From contig CM029112.1 of the NCBI GenBank assembly GCA_016859345.1, positions 9,931,089 through 9,995,088 on the forward strand: 64,000 nucleotides of DNA. The letters run 5' to 3'. The notes under the pieces are model-generated. The model was given only the letters and a program-made list of their open reading frames with translations, did no database searches and was not told the origin of the DNA. This DNA comes from Istiophorus platypterus. Lineage: Eukaryota; Chordata; Actinopteri; Istiophoriformes; Istiophoridae. The position numbers and the translations under genes are program-made. Shown in pieces: positions 1 to 64,000 of the stretch (the first letter of the stretch is position 1; every line of letters begins with the position of its first letter).

Positions 1-339
1 GAAATGTCACATAGGCAGAGATGTAAACCTTGTTTATCCAATTTTCATGGTGTTTATCGGTCTTTCTAATCGAGCTAAAATGTAAGATAAATCGCGAAAA
101 TTTTCGAAAGCACGCATGAAAAACTCATTTGGTTTCACAGTATGCGAGGATCAGCATGGCATAATGTACACTCCCTCTTTTGATCCGCTGATTTTTCATT
201 TATTTATTTATTTTTTTAAGCTGTCTTCAGCCTTAAAGCTCTTGTCTAAATGTCAGCCGGGTTATGTGCTATACATCCTGTTGATTTAAACATAATCGGG
301 GCATTATCGTGAGTTCGGTTTCGTTTTTTTTTTTTTTTT

Positions 340-740
340 TGTTTTGCACGAGTCGAGCTGCGGCTCCGACCGTTTCCTCGCCGTCGTCCTCGCCGCCCGT
401 CAACCTGCTTCGTCCGCCGGGCGTTTTTCAGGCTGAGCCGAGGCTGCACTGAGCCCCATTGTGGAGCGACTCGGATCCTCCCCGTGCTTTAAATCTGGCG
501 CTTTTCTCAGCCCTCGGTGTCTCCGGTCACCACACCATTGGCCTGCGCCGACGGCCAATCGGACCCGTCCCTGTCTCCGGGCGGGCGGCGCGATCTCATT
601 AACATGCAGGTATCCGACCAATGGAGGGACGTGTTTACCCTGCCCCCGAGACTCGAGGTACGCAGTTGCACCGGGAGAGAAACCGCTGCTCGGAGATCCG
701 AGCCGCGATCCAGCCAGGCCGGAAGCCCCAGTCCCACTGC
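340..740. promoter_or_regulatory. CpG-rich patch with three CCAAT boxes, candidate promoter
   Basis: CG dinucleotides are dense here compared with the surrounding AT-rich DNA. Three CCAAT boxes are visible: one inverted (ATTGG, 537-541) and two direct (555-559 and 618-622). This is typical of NF-Y bound, TATA-less CpG-island promoters. A donor-like site GAG|gtacgc at about 656 could end a non-coding first exon. Which gene and direction it serves is inference; bahcc1 on the plus strand is the simplest candidate. Confidence 0.4.
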
Positions 741-1497
741 TTCCATAGACTGAACCAGCAGGGCTACTGCACAGCCTCAGATGGAAATACTGTAGGATTT
801 CACCCTAGCCACATGGTTTATTTCAGATTTTGATTTTAAATGGGCGTCGCGCTTGGCCTTGCTCCTTCCCTCTCTGTGTTTTGTGATTTTATAATTTATT
901 GTTATGCAAGGATTTAACATACCAGTAAGTAGTGATTTTATATACTTTTATATATATATATATTTTGTGATTGAATAAAATATTTTATGGTCTATTTCCT
1001 CTTTGTAAAATGACTGTATTTAGTCCAAAACGCTACAGGCCTATGTGACATGCTGCCCATTGTACACAGTGCATTACTATAATTTTTAAAAATAACAAAA
1101 ACAGGATGTCTGGTAGGTGTTTCCAATGTGGAATAAACTGATGATTTAATGCACCGAGCTGACAAAATATACGTACCCTCGAATTATCGTTATTACTATA
1201 ATTATAATTACAAAGATTGTTATTGTTATAATTATCATTAGTGTCAGTAGACAATAGTTAAGAGCAGTTTTGTAGTTAAATAGAATATTACATTTCTAAT
1301 CGACGACTCATCTAGTGATGTTTTTAATCATCTTGCATTTTTGGGACCTCGCTGTTTTGTTTTGGTTTTTTTTTGTTTTTTTATGTAGTTTTCCTTTTTA
1401 AAAAAATATTATTTTCTGCTACCGGACGACATTTAAAGGCTCCGGATGTATTGTTCAAACACATATATATATATATATATATATTTATATACATTTT

Positions 1498-1740
1498 GCC
1501 CGTCGACTCGTCGGCGGGCTGTAATTCCACGGCTGCGGTCCGGCTGTGTTAAACCTGCATTTCCGAGCGGCGGGCGCGTCTGCAGCCGAGCCCCGGCCGA
1601 GGCGCACTCGCTGCCGGCTCGGCCGCTCACCGAGGGCCGCCCGCCCGCCCGCGCTCCCGCCGCGGCGCGACGCGTCCTCTCAGGCGTAATTCGATTCATC
1701 TCGCCTGCGTTTTTCCGCTTTCGTTCGGACCCCGTAAATG
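1498..1740. promoter_or_regulatory. Second CpG-rich patch, candidate promoter
   Basis: A sharply bounded GC- and CG-rich block sits inside AT-rich DNA and has several runs of GCCCGCC/GGGCGGC type (possible Sp1/KLF sites). No ORF in it looks like a protein. It may be an alternative promoter or first exon of bahcc1, about 3 kb before the first coding exon. Transcript data would decide. Confidence 0.35.
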
Positions 1741-2693
1741 AAATTGACAGCTGCTTAATGAATTGCATTAGGTCTTCGATCATTTGAAGGGGGTTTTTTT
1801 TTTCCCCCACCCTTTTTAAATAATACCGTGTTTGGTGAGGGAATCCGCACATTAAAGGTAAAATAAAAGAAAATCATGTTGGTTTTTTTACGCTACTGCA
1901 ACTAAATTCCTATTAATATACAATTATAGCGTTTTTAAAGTAGCCGACTCCTGCCGGTCTCGTATATGGGGAATAATTTTATTCCAAGATTGTTCGTGGG
2001 TCTATAGAGTGGGCTGGATGCAACAGCATGGCGAGGGGAAGGTAATGGCTGACTGCAAAGCCCTTTCTCAGTATGGAGACAAAGGCAGTCCTCCTGACGG
2101 GCGGCCATTCACCTTGGGTCCCTATACGGTCCACAAACTGTAGACTCAGCTGCCATGTACGTTATAAGAAGGCTTCTTTGGCGTTTTCCACGTTAAGGGC
2201 TCACACATTAGCTCAGGAAGCCTCGGCTGGTAAGATTTTGTCCCAGGGAGCTGCATATGGAGGGATTTTATTGTTGTTGATGTAGCACTGAATTGAAGGC
2301 TCGGACTGTAACTGGCTACATGGGGAGATAATAGTGCTGAGAGTGAAATAGCCTATATGATTAGGATGGGCCTGCCCGTTCTTATACATTGCTGAATTTA
2401 GATATTTCTTTAGTAATTTAATTTGGTGTAAAGCCAAAAAAAGGGATTTTTTTTTTCTTGCTGGGGACTCTCCACAATCCTTTCAACAAATCATGCAGGC
2501 AGGACAAGCTGAGAATTTATAATGTAAAACCATACTCTACTTTGTTAAGAAAATTCAGACATATAGGGTTTATTTACTTATTTATTTGAACTATGAAATT
2601 AAGCTACCCTCTGCCAGCCTGCTTCATTTTTTCTTTAATTGATCAGAGCCATCACTGAGACACAAAAATGGCCTGTCACGTATAGATGATTGT

Positions 2694-2701
2694 TGTAAAG
2701 A

Positions 2702-2776
<75 letters not shown>

Positions 2777-2781
2777 TTACA
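2694..2781. repeat. 88-bp TA palindrome
   Basis: An (AT)n run is flanked by TGTAAAG on the left (2694-2700) and its exact complement CTTTACA on the right (2775-2781), so the whole element is an inverted repeat. The only visible interruption of the AT alternation is a GT step near 2727. It can form a cruciform or long hairpin. Confidence 0.85.
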
Positions 2782-3120
2782 GGGAAATTAAATTTTGTTC
2801 AATTCATGAGAATGTTTTTTTCTTTTTTCCTTCACCATCTCGACTAAATAATGCTATTCTTGTGGCAAGGCAGAGGATGTAGCCTATAATGTATTTACTG
2901 CACCATTTGATTACCTGACCTGAAATAGGTCAAGGCGGATGAAGACAGTGAGAGTGCAGTTATTCACATGCATACACACACATACACACTCATTCGTGGT
3001 GGCCGCGCGCACTACCAGGCACACGCACGCGCACACGCGCACACACACACACACACACAAAATGAGAGAGAGAGAGAGAGTCCATGGCTCTAGGAACTGA
3101 TGCATCTCTGTTATTGAGGG

Positions 3121-3283
3121 TTATATATATATATCTATATATCTATATATATAGATAGATATATATCTATCTATATATATCTATCTATATATATATATAT
3201 ATATAGATAGATATATATTTAGATATATATATATAGATATCTCTCTCTCTATATATATATATAGATATATAGATATATACACA
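3121..3283. repeat. Compound TA / TAGA / TCTA microsatellite
   Basis: About 160 bp of TATA with interspersed TAGATA, TCTATC and a short CT run, rich in self-complementary segments. It probably grew by slippage; no coding potential. Confidence 0.85.
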
Positions 3284-4428
3284 TATTCATACATAAGTCA
3301 CATACATAATTCATATATATAATTCATATTAATTCATATTAATATATATATATTTTTTCAATATCAGGTCTTTTACTTTATGATCTCTTCCAAACTTTAT
3401 GAACTGACATTACAGGTTTTTTGTACCTGAGTGTTCGCAGCCGGTCGATGCATTGTGCATTTTTATCATTTACCACCTTTACCATAAATTGGATTATTCT
3501 TGAGTTTGCAGATGGTGCAAAAAAAAAAAAGCATTTCCTATTTGTGTTATCTTACATGTGAGTGTGAGCCCATTGTAGTCCCAAATGTGAAAACAGTCTG
3601 ACGTGTGATGAGAGCAGGATGAAGGAGGGGGAAAAAACCGCCTGTATCAATCTGAAACAATAGGACGAGCTGCAGAAGGCAGGCAGCGTTGTTCACCTTG
3701 AGATGTAGGCTGAGTAGGCTTCCATCATTTTAACCCACCCGAGCAGGGCAACACACTTCCTCCTCTAACACAACTACTGAGCTTTTTTTTTTTTTTTTTA
3801 AAATTTTTAGATCGTTGCAGCAAATCACTGTCTCATATGTATATATAAATATATATATGTATATATAAAATGTTAATATGCTTACTATGCTTTTGGGAGC
3901 GACAGCTGGCAACTGCTGACGTGGTAGTTGAGTGAGTTGTTTGGATGGAATCAGAAAATGAACATTGTTCATTGATTCGAAATAGGATATATAGAAACTC
4001 AAAAGTGTCAAGTCTGCTCGCCGTGCCTGTGTCTGTGGCATATGAAGTGCTATTCTCCATGTGATGCATATTAGGCCTATATCCCGGGATGATCAATAGA
4101 GCTGAGGCTGAAGCCTGGCTCAGTGGGCTTTTGGACGCTTCGCTGGTCGTCTGTATCTGCGTTGGCTTATTTTGTCCCAACCCCGGCTTCAGGTCGAAAA
4201 AGGGGGGATTTCTCCTATATGCAAAAAGCAAAGCTTGACACGGGAGAGAGAGAGCGGTAGCCTATTACAACAAAATTCAATGGTGCGTTACTAATGATTT
4301 GTTTTCTCTGACATTTTGAAGGGGGTATAATGCAATGTCAGTATTTTGCACCGTTTAATTCTTAACTGGGCTTTTCCCCCCTTTTTTTTCACGATAATGA
4401 AAATTGCTTTGAATTTCTCCTTTGGCAG

Positions 4429-4582
4429 AAAAGATGATCGGGGGCTACGTTTTTGGCTGGAGAAGCCTGCAATCGACTGAATGCAACACATAGATCTGGA
4501 AGGAAAGGATTATTATATGGGTTGCATTTGATTTTCCTGACCTGCCCCTATCCGGATTTCGGATTACTCGACATTCTTCGGG
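4429..4582 (+). other. bahcc1: bahcc1 5' UTR part of first coding exon
   Basis: A polypyrimidine stretch followed by TTTGGCAG (ending 4428) is a good splice acceptor, so the leader probably begins at 4429 after a spliced non-coding exon. Two short upstream ORFs lie in it: 4434-4493 (19 residues) and 4481-4531 (16 residues), overlapping each other and both ending before the main ATG. An in-frame TGA at 4538-4540 shows that the ATG at 4583 is the first in-frame methionine. Confidence 0.6.
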
Positions 4583-61161
<56,579 letters not shown>

Positions 61162-61202
61162 GCCTCCACGAGGACACTACTGAAGGACTCCTCTGGAGAA
61201 AG

Positions 61203-61208
61203 AATAAA
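61203..61208 (+). terminator. Proximal AATAAA, 42 nt after the stop codon
   Basis: A perfect hexamer very close to the stop codon. No strong GU-rich element follows, so use is doubtful, but if used it would remove nearly the whole 3' UTR. Confidence 0.3.
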
Positions 61209-61737
61209 AGTCCATGACTTTACCTACAAGACAGCCCAGCCTTGAAAGACAAGAAGTGTTCTTTGGGTATGCCTCAAGGACCCATGGACTAAATGTTAGT
61301 ATCAAAGCAGGGCTGTCTGAGGTTACACACTGGAGTCTATTGGCGTCTAACCATGTTAGAAGTGAAGGAGATGTCCATAACTGGTAGATCCTTTCAAGAA
61401 GAAAAGTAGAAAGTCTGGATCTTCCTGGGCATCACAAAATTCAATAAGTGGCGTTTCAGTCGTATAAGTAATCTCTTTTTAATAGATCCCATGTGATTTA
61501 CAGATTCATAACTGGTTTTAGGACTCGTGCTTCCAGCTCCTATCATATGTCACCAAAGGAGAGCTGAGATTGCATTGGACTGTGCAAAATAACATGAGGC
61601 TGAATTGTCTCAGCGGACCAATTCTTAAAAGGTAGCCATACCTGAGGGAATGGAAACGAAAATGAGGCATGAGGTTCTCCCTAGACCTGTTCATTCCAGG
61701 GAAGTTGAAAACATGTAAAGGATGTAAAGTTGATGTC

Positions 61738-61892
61738 TGTAAATATTTTGAAATTTCCCCAATCAAGCCATACACTTCAGTACCTCTCGCCTGTCTTAAC
61801 TGTTCAGGTGTACATTGTACAGTTCAATTATTGTATTGTTGTCTGTCTATATGTACATAAAAGCTATTTTATATAGGAGTTTATTGTATATA
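61738..61892 (+). promoter_or_regulatory. Three perfect Pumilio response elements (UGUANAUA)
   Basis: TGTAAATA at 61738-61745, TGTACATA at 61852-61859 and TGTATATA at 61885-61892 all match the UGUANAUA consensus bound by PUM proteins, which usually promote deadenylation and repression. Confidence 0.65.
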
Positions 61893-63070
61893 TATGAGAT
61901 GTATCTTTCCATGTTTGCGATTGATTTATTTTTATATGGTTGTAGAATACATTACCTTGTTTTTCCTTTGCTTTGGGAAGTCAAGATTGGAGATGTTAGT
62001 GTTGCACTGCATATGCCCTGCTGAGACAGACAGAGACAGACAGAGCACAGACAAAGACAGAAGGATTTAGTCTACAACAGGACAAGACTCACTTTCTGAG
62101 AGAGAGGGGTCATCCTGTTTAAAAAAATAGGTCAAGTGGCTTTTGGTATAAGTGTTCTGTTACTTTGCATTTTTGTTATCCTATTTAAAAAAACAAAACA
62201 TTTTTTTATTTATGTACCTCTCAGTTGGTCATCATCACGAGGCAGATCCCACTGGACTGCAATCACGGGTCACAAATAATTTAAGAGTACTGATATGAAT
62301 ATACCGTTACAACACAATATTTGTGTGTGATTAGTGTCCTGGCATCACTATAATCATGTCCACACAAATCAATTTAGAACAAGAGTGAGTCTTTTAATGT
62401 GTTAAATGTGCATTGCACTCATGAATGCATAATTTAGCACATTATTACTTACAAAATACCAAAGTGTCTTTAATATCTTTATTTCCTTTATTTAAATTTC
62501 ACATATGTCAAGCACCTGTACTGAACTCAAATCAGAAATCACTGGTAACTTAGAACACTTGTCCTTGCATATACTTGCATATATATATTGGCTTTGCATT
62601 GTGACAATGGTTTCTTGCACATGTACCTGCAGTTTTGTTTAGTACAAAAATATGCAGCAAAAGGCCACCTGGGAGTGTGACTGTGAAGGTCTAGGTACTG
62701 ACAAAGTAAGATGTTGAGTGCTGACAATTTGTTGGAATTAGTCTATTTTAGTTCATCAACCATTTGTGTCTATTTTGTACAGTACACGCACATACTCAAT
62801 GCTAACTGTGAAGGACAATCAGATTCACAAAGCAATGGACATAGAGTAGGGTCACTCAATCTGAAAATTACTAAAGTTTATTTAATTTGTGCCAAGTACA
62901 TTTTTGTCTGTTTTTGTTTTGTTTATGCAATCCTGAGTATTCTTTGTTCACAAAGTTTTATTTTGTTCGCCAACATTTTATTTATTGTCAATGTTGCTGT
63001 TCATGCCAAGAGCGCTTTATGAGAATGTGACATTGTTTTTCTTGGTGTGATGTCGCATTTGCAGTTCTTA

Positions 63071-63076
63071 AATAAA
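63071..63076 (+). terminator. bahcc1: Distal poly(A) signal AATAAA
   Basis: Perfect hexamer about 1.9 kb after the stop codon, 38 nt before a second one. Confidence 0.7.
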
Positions 63077-63108
63077 ACTGGTCTTATAGAGGCCATCTTG
63101 TGAAAAGA

Positions 63109-63114
63109 AATAAA
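63109..63114 (+). terminator. bahcc1: Distal poly(A) signal AATAAA
   Basis: Second perfect hexamer, followed within 10-30 nt by CA dinucleotides suitable for cleavage and then a T-rich stretch. Confidence 0.7.
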
Positions 63115-63130
63115 GCAACACTGGATTCTT

Positions 63131-64000
63131 CTCATCCACAAACCTCTGTGAATTAATTCTATTATTTTGGCTCTGTCCTCTTCATCTTACTGCATCTGTC
63201 ATTTCAAAGCAACACATTTATGTTAAACCCAGCATTTCTCCACTTACTTCACCTATTTCCACTAAATTAATCATTTATTTATAATTTTGCTGTGCTTTAG
63301 AGGGGTCACATGTAAGATTCTGCTAAAGATACCTAGCCAAAATTTTCTGTTTTCATACCAACAGCTTCAGTCATTACAGCCATTACAAGAACAGTTTTAA
63401 AAGTAACAATGTCCACCCAGAGGCAGCACTGTTTCTTCATCTTCTCTTGTTCGACTTAGGGCAGATTGGACGCTACAGTGACAAATTAATATTACAAGAC
63501 AGGATGGGGTGGGGCTAGCTGGTTAACATGATAACTTAAGCAAAAGAAAAGAGGTGATTTTCCTGATCGGTCCTGAAATCGCAAAATTTCTTCTAGACTG
63601 TTAAGTAAACAGCTGTTAATGCCAACGTTGGTTATGTAGCAATAGCAAAAACTTATATAGACTCTGGTACCTTTAAACACGAAATCTTCAAAGCAGTAAA
63701 AATGTTACCCCGTTCACCAATTATAGTGTGTGTACTTATGTGTGTGATATGAATATGGTAGAGTTAACATTAGAGAGCCATTCCTTGCTGTAAGTGACAG
63801 AAACAAACAGGGTGTGATGTTTCTCAAGGTCCCCCTAGAGTGTGGAATAGAGAGATTAAACAGAGCAATGTAATGTGAGATATTGCCTTTTAAAGACAGA
63901 ATAAATTGAATTTTGTCATCCAAATGGGATAACTGACAGAAAATCTATACCAAATAGACAATATTCTAAGAATAGTCTTTCCCATGCATATGTAAGATAG
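63131..64000. other. Downstream intergenic DNA, nothing recognised
   Basis: AT-rich; no ORF, repeat or RNA gene could be supported on either strand. Confidence 0.7.

Larger units (their letters stand above)
1..4428. other. Upstream region / possible first intron, no coding gene
   Basis: No open reading frame here resembles a known protein. The stretch holds two CG-rich patches (about 350-740 and 1500-1700), an AT-rich desert between them, a TA palindrome at 2694-2781, a CA then GA repeat at about 3035-3080, and a long TA/TAGA repeat at 3121-3283. The spliced leader of the downstream gene starts with an acceptor at 4429, so a non-coding first exon should lie here or further upstream. Donor-like sites exist at about 656 (GAG|gtacgc) and 1858 (AAG|gtaaaa), but none can be chosen from sequence alone. 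Confidence 0.6.
61162..63130 (+). other. bahcc1: bahcc1 3' UTR
   Basis: About 2 kb without coding potential, AT-rich, running from the stop codon to two poly(A) signals at 63071 and 63109. It includes a cluster of three UGUANAUA elements and a CAGA-rich tract at about 62025-62062. The exact cleavage site is not visible; about 63130 is inferred from the distance to the last signal. Confidence 0.8.

Overview
The window is vertebrate genomic DNA, most likely from a teleost fish. It has long introns full of CA/GT, TA, TTC and other microsatellites, GT-AG introns, AATAAA poly(A) signals and CpG-rich patches upstream of the gene. No bacterial features were seen. The fish assignment is an inference from the compact lower half of the gene, the very high density of (CA)n repeats and a short fragment resembling an interspersed repeat common in fish.

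Essentially the whole window is one plus-strand gene that I recognise as the orthologue of BAHCC1 (BAH domain and coiled-coil containing 1), a chromatin regulator whose BAH module reads H3K27me3. I assembled 28 coding exons by hand, from the ATG at 4583 to the TGA at 61159-61161. Exon lengths sum to 8727 nt, giving 2908 residues, and every junction keeps the frame. Whether this is the a or b teleost paralogue cannot be told from the sequence alone.

Layout: 1-4428 is upstream DNA with two CpG-rich patches that could hold the promoter and a non-coding first exon, followed by long TA-rich repeats including an 88-bp palindrome. 4429-4754 is a spliced leader with two short uORFs plus the first coding exon. 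4755-31350 is a 26.6-kb first intron with no coding signal, rich in microsatellites. 31351-40242 holds exons 2-4, including a 2.3-kb exon rich in His, Gln and Pro. 41193-61161 is a compact run of 24 exons encoding, in order, a conserved proline-rich middle, an acidic region, a helix/coiled coil, an AT-hook, basic/acidic regions, two Tudor-like segments, a second AT-hook, a Ser/Asp/Glu-rich region and the C-terminal BAH domain. 61162 to about 63130 is the 3' UTR, with three perfect Pumilio-type elements close together. 63131-64000 is downstream DNA with nothing recognisable.

No second gene, transposase, tRNA, rRNA, CRISPR array or virus was found. The observations most worth checking are the Pumilio-site cluster, three NAGNAG tandem acceptors, three GTT-type weak donors, the histidine-rich tracts, the tandem 94-bp duplication in intron 22, and several DNA-structure-prone repeats.
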